A DNA stretch of 64,000 bases from Treponema sp. CETP13 (GTDB taxonomy: Bacteria > Spirochaetota > Spirochaetia > Treponematales > Treponemataceae): NCBI GenBank assembly GCA_001885315.1, contig MLPZ01000003.1, positions 124,001 through 188,000 on the forward strand, read 5' to 3'. Of the stretch, positions 54,738 to 63,530 are shown one piece after another (the first letter of the stretch is position 1; every line of letters starts with the position of its first letter). Under the pieces are notes generated by a model that searched no databases, was not told the origin of the DNA, and saw only the letters and a list, made by a program, of their open reading frames with translations. The position numbers and the translations under genes are program-made.

Positions 54738-56327
54738 ATGAAAAAAAGAGCATTGATAAGTGTTTTTGTAAAAGATGGAATTCTGGAATTAGCCCAATAT
54801 TTAAAAAGTACAGATTGGGAAATTCTTTCAACAGGTGGAACAGCCAAATATTTATCTGAAAATAACATTGAAGTCACAGATGTAAGCTCTGTAACTGGTT
54901 TTCCAGAGTGTTTAGATGGCCGTGTAAAAACCTTACATCCTAAAATCCACGCAGGTCTACTTGCTCGTCGCGATGATAAAAATCATATGCAACAACTAAA
55001 GGATCTTGATGTAACGCCTATCGATTTAGTTTGTGTTAACTTGTATCCATTCTTTGAAAAAGTTCAAGCTGGACTTTCTTTTCCTGAAACGGTTGAATTC
55101 ATCGACATTGGTGGACCAACAATGCTTCGATCTGCAGCTAAAAACTTTAAAGATGTTATTGTAATCACAGAACCAGAAGACTATTCTACTATTATTACTG
55201 ACATGAAAGCAGGTGAAATATCTTACGATCGCCGACGAGAATTAGCTGGAAAAGTTTTTAACTTAACATCTGCTTATGATGCAGCAGTGTCCCGTTTTAT
55301 GCTGAGCAACAAATCAGAAGAACTTCCTAAATATTATGATATGCCACTTATAAAATCACAAGAACTTCGATATGGAGAAAATTCACACCAAAAAGCTGCA
55401 TTGTATCTTACTCCTGACCACAAAGGTGCTTTTGGAGGAATGAAACAACTTCATGGAAAAGCTTTGTCGTATAATAACATGAGAGATCTTGATATCGCAT
55501 GGAAAGGCGTTTGTGCTTTTAACAAATTTGTTAAAAATGCAAAACCAGTTGGTGGAGTTTCTTTTGGAGATTGTTCAAAAAGTATTTTTACTATTGCATT
55601 AAAACACAATACTCCTTGTGGAGCCGCACTTGGGAAAACTCCTTTTGAAAGCTACAAGCGAGCATTTGATTGCGATCCAGTTTCTATTTTTGGAGGCATT
55701 GTTGGATCTAGTACAATTATTGACGAAGAAGCAGCAATAGAAATGAAAAAATGCTTTTTAGAAGTCATCGTAGCCCCTGGCTTTACAGATGGAGCATTAA
55801 AAGTTCTCGAAACCAAAAAAAATCTACGTCTTGTAACAGCAGAAATCACAACAGATGAAAAATGGGATTGCACTTCAGTTGACGGTGGTCTACTTGTGCA
55901 AAATAGAGATAATCAATTATTTGATAAATGGGAAGTTGTTACAAAAGCACAGCCAACCCAAACTCAAATTGAAGAGATGGCTTTTGGTATGACCCTTGCA
56001 ATGTTTGTAAAGTCTAACGCTTGCCTTGTTATAAAAGATAAAGCTGCAGTTGGAATCGGCTGTGGACAAACCAGTCGGATTTGGGCAGCTGAACAGGCCT
56101 TAGAGCGAGCAAAAAAAATAACAGAAGGTCTAGGCGTTAACAATGCAGAAGTTCTTATTTCAGATGCTTTTTTCCCATTCGACGATAGTGTTAGAAAAGC
56201 AGCTGAATATGGTATAAAAGCTATTATTCAACCAGGTGGATCGATTCGTGATAATGAATCTATAACAGCTTGTGACGAATTAGGTATAGCAATGGTCTTT
56301 ACTGGCATTCGCCATTTTAAACACTAG
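54738..56327 (+). CDS. purH: Bifunctional AICAR transformylase / IMP cyclohydrolase
   Basis: The product has 529 residues and does the last two steps of IMP synthesis. The N-terminal MGS-like cyclohydrolase domain (about 1-145) has LISVFVKDGI, STGGTAKYL and DGRVKTLHPKIHAGLLARR. The C-terminal transformylase (about 200-529) has LRYGENSHQKAALY, KHNTPCGAALG with the catalytic Lys-His, and SDAFFPFDDSV. AAGGAG lies eight bases before the ATG. It is divergent from trpE. Any repressor bound at the trp dyads could also affect it. Confidence 0.96.
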   Translation: MKKRALISVFVKDGILELAQYLKSTDWEILSTGGTAKYLSENNIEVTDVSSVTGFPECLDGRVKTLHPKIHAGLLARRDDKNHMQQLKDLDVTPIDLVCVNLYPFFEKVQAGLSFPETVEFIDIGGPTMLRSAAKNFKDVIVITEPEDYSTIITDMKAGEISYDRRRELAGKVFNLTSAYDAAVSRFMLSNKSEELPKYYDMPLIKSQELRYGENSHQKAALYLTPDHKGAFGGMKQLHGKALSYNNMRDLDIAWKGVCAFNKFVKNAKPVGGVSFGDCSKSIFTIALKHNTPCGAALGKTPFESYKRAFDCDPVSIFGGIVGSSTIIDEEAAIEMKKCFLEVIVAPGFTDGALKVLETKKNLRLVTAEITTDEKWDCTSVDGGLLVQNRDNQLFDKWEVVTKAQPTQTQIEEMAFGMTLAMFVKSNACLVIKDKAAVGIGCGQTSRIWAAEQALERAKKITEGLGVNNAEVLISDAFFPFDDSVRKAAEYGIKAIIQPGGSIRDNESITACDELGIAMVFTGIRHFKH

Positions 56328-56339
56328 GATATAAAAAAA

Positions 56340-57410
56340 ATGATTTATAGATTGGCTGAATATTTACGATCGATTTATGGGCCCGCACGACTTTTACAGT
56401 CATATGGTGTGCTTGTTATTATTGCAATATGTGTAGGATTTTTAATTACAGTTTTATTATTACCAAAGTTTTATAACATACTTCCTCATGACAGAGGTCG
56501 AGAGTTTTCATTGGGAAAAGAAGCTGGGCGAGGAAAACCAACGGGAAGTGGCCTTGTTTTTATTACTATTTTTGTTCTGCTTGCTTTTTTAATTGCACCA
56601 GTAAATATCTGTCAATCTATTATCATTATTCTTACATGGCTAATGATGTTAACAGGATATCTTGATGACAGAAGCAAAAATGGATGGGGAGAATATAGAA
56701 AGGGTTGTTTAGATTTAATACTATCAATTGCAGCTTCTGTAACTTTGTATTATTTACAACCATCTTTCTTAGCAACAGGCAAAGTTTATTTTTGGTTACC
56801 ATTTTTATCAAATCAAATAATAATTGCACCATGGGTTTATATTCTTGTAGGAACAATCTTAATCTGGATCTCTATAAATACGACAAACTGCACGGACGGA
56901 GTTGATGGTCTTTCTAGCACACTTGTTCTAATTGCCTTATTAACTCTTGGTGGAGTTTTTTATTTTGTATTAGGTCATGTCGAAATTTCAGAGTATTTAT
57001 TAATTCCATCATTATCGACAGGCGCATTATGGGGTGTAATTACATTTGCTCTTGCAGGAACTCTTATGGGATATCTCTGGCACAATGCATTTCCAAGTAA
57101 AGTTATGATGGGAGATGCAGGGAGCAGAGCTCTTGGATTTTATATTGGTGTTGCAGTAATGGTTACTGGAAATCCGTTTATCATTTTAGCAACATCATTA
57201 GTAATTTTCTTAAACGGTGGAATGGGACTTTTAAAAATTGCATTATTGCGTTTTTTGCATATAAAGATTTTTTCAGAAGTTAGATTTCCTCTTCATGATC
57301 ATTTTAGAAAAAATCATGATTGGTCACCCACCCAAATATTAATTAAGTTTATGATAATTCAATTATTATCTACTGTTGCTATCTTAGGAATTCTCTTCAA
57401 AGTTAGATAA
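56340..57410 (+). CDS. mraY: Phospho-N-acetylmuramoyl-pentapeptide-transferase
   Basis: The product is a 356-residue polytopic enzyme that forms lipid I for peptidoglycan. Marks are GRGKPTGSGLVFI (about 62), TGYLDDRSKNGWGEYRK (about 101), the catalytic INTTNCTDGVDGLSS (about 179) and MMGDAGSRALGFYIG (about 258), with PLHDHFRK near the end. It follows purH by 12 bases in the same direction, away from the usual mur/fts cluster. No strong ribosome-binding site is seen before the ATG. Confidence 0.95.
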   Translation: MIYRLAEYLRSIYGPARLLQSYGVLVIIAICVGFLITVLLLPKFYNILPHDRGREFSLGKEAGRGKPTGSGLVFITIFVLLAFLIAPVNICQSIIIILTWLMMLTGYLDDRSKNGWGEYRKGCLDLILSIAASVTLYYLQPSFLATGKVYFWLPFLSNQIIIAPWVYILVGTILIWISINTTNCTDGVDGLSSTLVLIALLTLGGVFYFVLGHVEISEYLLIPSLSTGALWGVITFALAGTLMGYLWHNAFPSKVMMGDAGSRALGFYIGVAVMVTGNPFIILATSLVIFLNGGMGLLKIALLRFLHIKIFSEVRFPLHDHFRKNHDWSPTQILIKFMIIQLLSTVAILGILFKVR

Positions 57411-57422
57411 CATTTTACACAT

Positions 57423-57457
57423 AAAAAAAGATGGTGCACAATGAACCATCTTTTTTT
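57423..57457. terminator. Bidirectional terminator between mraY and trxA
   Basis: A-run, stem AGATGGT/ACCATCT, nine-base loop, T-run. It works for both convergent units. Confidence 0.9.
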
Positions 57458-57488
57458 ATGAAAGAGCATTAATAAAGGTTTTTTATTC

Positions 57489-57797
57489 CTATTTTAACAG
57501 TTCTAGGATATCTTCTTTAGGTCGAGCTCCAACTGACTGTTTACTAACTTTCCCGTTTTTGAAAACGATTAATGCTGGAATACTCATAATTCCATATTGT
57601 TGGGCTAATTCACCTTGCTCATCTACATTTACTTTCCCAGCTTTAATTTCGCTATGTTCGTCTGCAATTTCATCGACAAGTGGAGAAACCATTCTACATG
57701 GTCCACACCAAGGTGCCCAAAAGTCGACGAGGACTGGTTTATCTGATTTTAGTACTTCTGCTTCAAAATTGTCTTTGGTTACTGTTATTGCTGCCAT
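57489..57797 (-). CDS. trxA: Thioredoxin
   Basis: The product has 102 residues with the classic active site FWAPWCGPCRMVSP (Cys near 30 and 33), the cis-Pro segment MSIPALIVFKNG and an acidic C-terminal helix. It is a cytosolic dithiol reductant for ribonucleotide reductase, peroxidases and other targets. AGGAGAATATC precedes the ATG. A 14-base palindrome (GTATATTAATATAC, 57883-57896) lies upstream beside a TATACT box and may be a control site. Confidence 0.97.
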   Translation of the reverse strand: MAAITVTKDNFEAEVLKSDKPVLVDFWAPWCGPCRMVSPLVDEIADEHSEIKAGKVNVDEQGELAQQYGIMSIPALIVFKNGKVSKQSVGARPKEDILELLK

Positions 57798-57941
57798 GAT
57801 ATTCTCCTATAAATATAACAAATATTTTCTTATAATTGAAATGAACAGATTTTTTTTATATCTCCTTATTTCAATTCCTTACGTATATTAATATACAGTA
57901 TACCAAGAAAAACTACTGTGAGAAAGTCACGTTAAAAGGGT

Positions 57942-59072
57942 TTACTTTACACTAACCCAACACATAATAGGCAAATGATCACTTAATCCGGTTCCATCGC
58001 AAATATCATATCGAGCAGGAACTTCATCACAAGTAAGCTCTCCATCAGTTAGTGGTTCAAAAGAGCTAAGCAATAGATCTTGACTGGTAAAAAAGTGATC
58101 TATTTTTTCCCAGTTACCATCAAAATAATACGAGCCATCAGAGAAGTCTTTATTCCATGGAGAATAAACAGAAACATTCTCAAAAGTCCCATGTAAAACT
58201 ACCTTTGTATTTTGACCTTCTAAACAATGCCAAGATTCTTCTCGAGTATCAAACTCTTCTAGCTTTTGATTAAAATCACCACAAATTAAATATCTTTGAC
58301 AAAGATTCGTTTTTTGTGCAGCTAATATACTATCTGCAAGTAATCGTTCTTGCAATTGACGCCAAATAGTAGTTTCGCCGTTATCATCACCTGCTTTAGA
58401 TTTCCAATGACAGACAAATAGGTCTAATGGATTTTCTACACACACAGTAACTTCTAATAAAGGACGCATAGAAGGAGGATTTGCAAAAAAATTATCCCAG
58501 AAATCTGTCGTAACATCTACATTTATTAAACTATCCAGCATGTACGCAGAGCGATAATCAATCTGATGTAATTGCATATCTAAAAGTTCATATCTAGAAA
58601 GAACTGCTATTCCAAGTGCAGAACCTTCTGAATTTCCAAAGCATGCATATTTCCATGGATTTTTATAACAGTTTAGAGCAGGCAAATTATTAGATATATC
58701 TTGTAATATATTTGCATTTTCTATTTCTTCAAAAACATAGACATCGGCATCTTCGTCTACAATAAAAGTACATAATTTTTCTAAGCGACTTTTGTAATGC
58801 TCTTCATCCCAATAACTGTGTGTACCAATAAACTCAGAATATTCCGTACCACATGTTTTTGCGTCAAAAAAAGTTTGCAAATTCCAATTGATTACTTTTA
58901 TAAAATTTCCAGTTTTACGCTCTTCTATTCCTGTGTTTGTATCAGAATCAAAAGAACAACTACAACAACTAAAAATTAAAGCTGAAAAACATACAATAAT
59001 CATAATAATTATTATATGAGTTTCAGCTTGTAATACAGAAAAACAAGAAATAGATTGTATGTGTTTTTTCAT
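57942..59072 (-). CDS. Endonuclease/exonuclease/phosphatase-family protein, membrane anchored
   Basis: The product has 376 residues. An N-terminal region with one long hydrophobic segment (IIIIMIIVCFSALIFS, about 20-37) runs into a Cys-rich CCSCSF, which may be lipidated. The rest is an EEP-fold domain: VINWNLQTFF (about 60), DVYVFEEIENA (about 110, metal-binding Glu), FVCHWKSKAGD (about 218), CGDFNQKLEEF (about 270) and the final GLSDHLPIM (about 362, catalytic Asp-His). It hydrolyses phosphodiester or phosphomonoester bonds, probably outside the cytoplasm, perhaps scavenging extracellular DNA or sphingolipids. AGGAGCTTTGC precedes the ATG. Confidence 0.82.
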   Translation of the reverse strand: MKKHIQSISCFSVLQAETHIIIIMIIVCFSALIFSCCSCSFDSDTNTGIEERKTGNFIKVINWNLQTFFDAKTCGTEYSEFIGTHSYWDEEHYKSRLEKLCTFIVDEDADVYVFEEIENANILQDISNNLPALNCYKNPWKYACFGNSEGSALGIAVLSRYELLDMQLHQIDYRSAYMLDSLINVDVTTDFWDNFFANPPSMRPLLEVTVCVENPLDLFVCHWKSKAGDDNGETTIWRQLQERLLADSILAAQKTNLCQRYLICGDFNQKLEEFDTREESWHCLEGQNTKVVLHGTFENVSVYSPWNKDFSDGSYYFDGNWEKIDHFFTSQDLLLSSFEPLTDGELTCDEVPARYDICDGTGLSDHLPIMCWVSVK

Positions 59073-59123
59073 GCAAAGCTCCTACAACATAAATATTGCT
59101 AGAGCAAAACAAAAAAACGTATC

Positions 59124-60230
59124 TTAAACATTAAATTTAAAGAAAATTACATCTCCGTCTTGAACAAGATACTCTTTTCCTTCTTGGCGATATTTTCCTG
59201 CAGCTTTTATAGCAGCTTCGTCTCCATATTTTTCTAGATCAGAAAATTTATACACTTCTGCCTTTATAAATCCTTTTTCAAAATCTGTATGAATAACGCC
59301 TGCAGCTTTTGGAGCAGTGTCTCCTGCATGGATAGTCCAGGCTCGACACTCGTCAGGACCAGCTGTCAAAAAAGTTCTTAATCCCATAAGAGAATAAACA
59401 GCTCGGGCAAGAACTGCTAATCCAGATTCTTTAAGACCTATCTCAGATAGAAATTCTTTTTTATCTTCCTCATTATCCATATCTGCAAGTTCAGCTTCAA
59501 ATTTACCGCAAATAATCACTGTATTTGAATTTTCTTTTTTGGCAATTTCTTGTACTACTTTTGTGTACTCGTTCCCATTCACGCCATCTTCATCTACATT
59601 ACAAACATACATTTGAGGTTTCATAGTAATTAGGTGCAAATCATAGATAGCTTCAAGTTCGTCATCTGTGAGTTCTGCCTGACGAGCGGGTAAACCTTCT
59701 TCTAAAAGAGGCTTAATTTTTTGTATAGCCCCAAGTATTAATGAAGCTTTTTTTTGCTCATCTTTGCTCTGGACTCGTTTTGCTCGTTCAGCTTTATCTG
59801 CGCGTTTTTCGACAGTATCTAAATCTGCAAAAGCTAATTCCATATTAATCGTTTCTATATCACTCGCTGGATTAATTTTATTATTAACATGAACAATATC
59901 TTGATTTTCAAAACAGCGAACAACATGGGCAATTACATTTACTTCTCTAATATGGCCTAAAAATTTATTACCAAGACCTTCTCCCTTACTTGCCCCTTTT
60001 ACAAGACCAGCAATATCAACAAATTCAACTGCTGCAGGAACTTTTTTCTTTGTCTCAAATTTTTTTGCCAAAAAATCTAAGCGATAATCAGGTAAATCGA
60101 CTATTCCTACATTTGGATCTATAGTACAAAAAGGATAATTGGCTGCTTCTGCAGGAGCAGAAGTAAGTGCCGAAAAAATTGTAGATTTACCAACATTAGG
60201 TAATCCAACTATACCGCAATTTAAAGCCAT
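59124..60230 (-). CDS. ychF: Redox-linked ribosome-binding ATPase YchF
   Basis: The product is a 368-residue Obg-related P-loop protein. NCGIVGLPNVGKSTIF opens it, DIAGLVKGASKGEGLGN is switch II, and MYVCNVDEDG replaces the NKxD motif, explaining the known preference for ATP. A coiled-coil (about 130-170) and a C-terminal TGS domain with AWTIHAGDTAPKAAGVIH follow. It associates with ribosomes and the oxidative stress response. GAGGAG precedes the ATG. A terminator upstream separates it from the Na/Pi gene. Confidence 0.96.
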   Translation of the reverse strand: MALNCGIVGLPNVGKSTIFSALTSAPAEAANYPFCTIDPNVGIVDLPDYRLDFLAKKFETKKKVPAAVEFVDIAGLVKGASKGEGLGNKFLGHIREVNVIAHVVRCFENQDIVHVNNKINPASDIETINMELAFADLDTVEKRADKAERAKRVQSKDEQKKASLILGAIQKIKPLLEEGLPARQAELTDDELEAIYDLHLITMKPQMYVCNVDEDGVNGNEYTKVVQEIAKKENSNTVIICGKFEAELADMDNEEDKKEFLSEIGLKESGLAVLARAVYSLMGLRTFLTAGPDECRAWTIHAGDTAPKAAGVIHTDFEKGFIKAEVYKFSDLEKYGDEAAIKAAGKYRQEGKEYLVQDGDVIFFKFNV

Positions 60231-60257
60231 AACGGGCTCCTCTCTTTATATAATAAA

Positions 60258-60288
60258 CTAAAAAACCGTAAGCATAACTCACGGTTAG
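60258..60288 (-). terminator. Terminator of the Na/Pi transporter gene
   Basis: A hairpin AACCGT/ACGGTT with an 11-base loop is followed by six T on the minus strand, between the transporter gene and ychF. Confidence 0.8.
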
Positions 60289-60332
60289 TTAAAACAGTTT
60301 ACAGACTTTTACATGGTTTTGCAATGAAAAAC

Positions 60333-62003
60333 TTATATTCCATTTGGAATTCTTCCGGCAAGATCTTCAGAAATAGAATAGGCACGATCTCCCATTTTTT
60401 CTATTTTGCGTATCATATCTATGTACAATAGCTCTGTTTTAACATCTGCACCTTTTTCAATCTGTTTACGTGCACGTTTTTTAAGCTGTTTTCTAAAATG
60501 GTCAATCGACTCTTCGATTATCTCTGCTTGTTGCATTTCTTCTTCGGTTAAATCTGTATTCATGTGATTAAAAACAAAATCTAAAAACTTTTGGACTTGA
60601 ACTAAACAAGGAATAAGTCTATCCATACTACCTTGTGAAAAAGTCATTTGTTTATTTATACTGCTTTTAATTGAATGTGCTACACTAAAAATATCGTCTG
60701 TTAAACTTTCAAGCTTATCTACAATATGTAGTAATTTAGAAATTTCAATTTGTGTTTCCTCAGAGATTGGTAATTGCCTAAATTCAACAAGATACGCAGA
60801 AATTTGATCTCGCATTTGATCTGCAAACTCTTCACCTTTTTCTATTTCTATAAATTCATTTGTAATAAAGTCGCGTGTTGGATTAACTAAATTTGATTGT
60901 AATGTTTTAAACATTTTAATTGTAAGCGCTGTCATATCAGAAACTTCTTTTTTTACCCTAATAAGACGAGCTTCTGCATTTTCACGGTTACCTTGCGTTT
61001 CAAACTCAAAATGATAAAATTCGGGAGTTTCATTTTCACGAGGACTAACAAGCCTTTCTGTAAGGGCTGCCAATTGATTTACAAAAGGTATAAACAGTAA
61101 CGTACATAATACGTTAAAAACTGTATGCAGCATAGCAAGGCGAGTTGTAATATCACCAGATTGTCCACCTGGAATTAGTACATTTACGAGTTTTACTAGC
61201 GGAATCATAAAGACAATGGCAAGTAAAGACCCAGAAACGTTAAATAAAACATGCACAAGAGCAGCACGACGAGCATTTACTTTTGTACCAATAGAAGCCA
61301 ATACAGCATCTATCGTTGTTCCTATATTAGAACCAAGAACCATAGCTACAGCAAACTCAAATGAGAGAACCCCATTAAATGCCATTGTAATAATAATTGC
61401 TGTTGCAGCTGATGATGAATGAATAAGAACTGTAAGAAGAGCTCCGGCTAAAACACCTATAAGGCGAGCAGTTAAACCATACCCAGAAAATTTGGATAAA
61501 AAACTTATTTGACCAGCCCCTACTTTTGGCATTGCACTAGAAAGAAGAGAAAGACCCAAAAATAAAAGACCAAAACCCATTAAAGCTTCCCCATAATCGC
61601 GAAGTTTTAACTTTTTTGATCTTGAAATAACAAAGCCTATCCCAAAAACAGGAACAGCCACTAATGAAATTTTAAATTTAAAGCCTAATAAAGCAACAAT
61701 CCAGGCAGTAATTGTAGTACCAATATTCGCTCCAAAAATTACGCCAACAGATTGTTTTAGTGTAAGCAACCCTGCATTTACAAAAGAAACAACCATTACA
61801 GTCGTTGCCGAAGATGATTGAATAATCATTGTAACGGCCATACCGGTAAAAACAGCTGTAAATCTATTGCTTGTCATGATTCCCAGCGCTCGATGAAGTG
61901 CAGGTCCTGCACTCTTTTGGATGCCTTCACTCATCATCTGCATACCATACATAAGGAAAGCAAGACTACCGATTATTTGAAAAATTATCTGAACGGTTTT
62001 CAT
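60333..62003 (-). CDS. Na/Pi-cotransporter family protein with PhoU-like domain
   Basis: The product has 556 residues. Two inverted NptA-type repeats lie in the first 310, each with a QSSSATT-like pair: MIIQSSSATTVMVVSFVNAG (about 59) and LIHSSSAATAIIITMA (about 192). Each is followed by GANIGTT or GSNIGTT. The C-terminal helical domain (about 345-545) is PhoU-like. It takes up phosphate with sodium or exports it. The PhoU-like part probably senses phosphate status. No ribosome-binding site is clear. A GATACT box lies eight bases before the ATG. Confidence 0.93.
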   Translation of the reverse strand: MKTVQIIFQIIGSLAFLMYGMQMMSEGIQKSAGPALHRALGIMTSNRFTAVFTGMAVTMIIQSSSATTVMVVSFVNAGLLTLKQSVGVIFGANIGTTITAWIVALLGFKFKISLVAVPVFGIGFVISRSKKLKLRDYGEALMGFGLLFLGLSLLSSAMPKVGAGQISFLSKFSGYGLTARLIGVLAGALLTVLIHSSSAATAIIITMAFNGVLSFEFAVAMVLGSNIGTTIDAVLASIGTKVNARRAALVHVLFNVSGSLLAIVFMIPLVKLVNVLIPGGQSGDITTRLAMLHTVFNVLCTLLFIPFVNQLAALTERLVSPRENETPEFYHFEFETQGNRENAEARLIRVKKEVSDMTALTIKMFKTLQSNLVNPTRDFITNEFIEIEKGEEFADQMRDQISAYLVEFRQLPISEETQIEISKLLHIVDKLESLTDDIFSVAHSIKSSINKQMTFSQGSMDRLIPCLVQVQKFLDFVFNHMNTDLTEEEMQQAEIIEESIDHFRKQLKKRARKQIEKGADVKTELLYIDMIRKIEKMGDRAYSISEDLAGRIPNGI

Positions 62004-62085
62004 AAAATTAGAGTATCAGAAAAACTGTCCTTTCTCAATAGACATAGTTTAATTAAATAGGCGTTAAAATTTTGTTAGATAATTT

Positions 62086-62337
62086 TTAAATTTTGGCAAG
62101 AGTAGATTTTACGGTAACATTTTCAATTTGTCCAAGTTTACCTGTTAAAGATCCTATTACATCAGTCGAAGCATCAACCATAAGCGTAATAATGTTTAAA
62201 TTACGTTCATGATACGGAAGCCCCATACGTCCGATAATAACATCTCCAAATTCTGTCGTAATTTCATTTACTCGAGTTGCTGACTTTCGATCTTTTACAA
62301 TAATAGCTACAACCCCAACACTACGTGCTTCTTTCAT
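62086..62337 (-). CDS. TM1266-type iron-only hydrogenase system putative regulator
   Basis: The product has 83 residues with a ferredoxin-like/ACT-type fold expected from strands SVGVVAIIV and NIITLMVDAS and the segment VIIGRMGLPYHER. It matches the small TM1266 family that often sits beside FeFe-hydrogenase maturation genes (hydE/F/G). None of those is in this window. Its biochemical role is unsettled; regulation is only a proposed function. AGAGGA lies before the ATG. Confidence 0.8.
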   Translation of the reverse strand: MKEARSVGVVAIIVKDRKSATRVNEITTEFGDVIIGRMGLPYHERNLNIITLMVDASTDVIGSLTGKLGQIENVTVKSTLAKI

Positions 62338-62448
62338 ACAATCCTCTTAAAAAACTTACTTTTAGTCAGTATCTTTTAAATAATAAATTTTGTAAAGATT
62401 AATAGTTTTAAAGCTGTTTTTTTTTTCAGCTACTGTTATACTTTAAGT

Positions 62449-63465
62449 ATGAATACAGCAATTTTATGGGACATAGAAAATGTCACACCTCCTCGAGGAA
62501 CAAATTATATACAATCAATAGTAGATACTCTTTCTGAAAACAACAAGATTTCCTATGCAATGGCATTTGGAGATTGGACACAAAATAATATAAAAGGCAT
62601 TGCCGGAGAACTCGCAGCAAACAGTTTTGAACTCATTCACATACCTCACCAAAAAAAAGTAAAAGATTCTGCAGACATGTCACTTGTTGCTCATGGAGTA
62701 GAACTAATTTTTCAGTATCCTCATATAGAGCAATTTGTTTTAATATCTGGTGATGCAGATTTTAGACCTCTTTTGCAGAGTTTACGAAAATACGGCAAAC
62801 AAACTCTTATTGTTTGCGATGTTACCCGTAATGCTTCTGAAGATTTGCTAAAAATGGCAGATGATTTTTGGGATTATCGTGATGTAATTGACTCCGATGA
62901 TGATGATGATGACGACTCAGATTTAACAAAATTTGCGAGCACCCCCAGCACACAGCTGAATGACCGAAGTTCTTTTGTTCAAGAAAAATCTGTACCTCGT
63001 CAATCTTCAGATAATCGCAAGCAATTACGACAACAGGCCTTTGAGCTATTAGAAGACGCTATACGAGCCATGCGCAAAGAAAACAAGATTCCTCAACTGG
63101 GAGCTGTTAAAATACGTATGAAGCTTTTAAACTCTGGATTTGATGAAAAAAAACTTGGATATAGAACATGGAAAGCCTTTGTAAATGATGCTGTTAATAA
63201 TACAGAAATAGAATTTGCAGATGACGACAGCCATGAGTTAACTATAAAAAAAGACGCAATACAACAATTGCCAGAAGTTTTTACACGATTATTAAAAGCA
63301 ATTGAAGGACAAGGACTAGTACCTTTTAACGAAGTTGCAAAACGATTACCGTATAGAGACTATGGATATAACCGTTTTAAAAAATTAGCAATGGATGCAG
63401 AAAAACGTGGCCTCGTTCATGTTGAAAATGACAAAAGAACTTGGTTAATACAAGCTGTTGTGTAA
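62449..63465 (+). CDS. NYN-domain nuclease-like protein with two OST-HTH/LOTUS domains
   Basis: The product has 338 residues. The N-terminal NYN (PIN-like, LabA/DUF88) domain (about 1-150) has AILWDIENV with the first metal-binding Asp, DMSLVAHGVELIF and VLISGDADFRPLLQSLRKYG. A linker with seven Asp in a row near 152 leads to two LOTUS-type winged helices (about 190-265 and 275-335). Such proteins bind and probably cut or mask RNA. TATACT lies six bases before the ATG with no ribosome-binding site, so a leaderless message is likely. A 19-base-pair hairpin with a T-run closes the gene. Confidence 0.88.
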   Translation: MNTAILWDIENVTPPRGTNYIQSIVDTLSENNKISYAMAFGDWTQNNIKGIAGELAANSFELIHIPHQKKVKDSADMSLVAHGVELIFQYPHIEQFVLISGDADFRPLLQSLRKYGKQTLIVCDVTRNASEDLLKMADDFWDYRDVIDSDDDDDDDSDLTKFASTPSTQLNDRSSFVQEKSVPRQSSDNRKQLRQQAFELLEDAIRAMRKENKIPQLGAVKIRMKLLNSGFDEKKLGYRTWKAFVNDAVNNTEIEFADDDSHELTIKKDAIQQLPEVFTRLLKAIEGQGLVPFNEVAKRLPYRDYGYNRFKKLAMDAEKRGLVHVENDKRTWLIQAVV

Positions 63466-63478
63466 ACTTATAAGCCAC

Positions 63479-63526
63479 TACATTCTAATGGAATGCAATA
63501 TGCAATCCATCAGAATGTAATTCTTT
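63479..63526 (+). terminator. Terminator of the NYN-LOTUS gene
   Basis: Arms TACATTCTAATGGAATGCA and its near complement (two non-Watson-Crick positions) around a three-base loop are followed by a T-rich run on the plus strand. It lies between two convergent genes. Confidence 0.75.
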
Positions 63527-63530
63527 TTAT

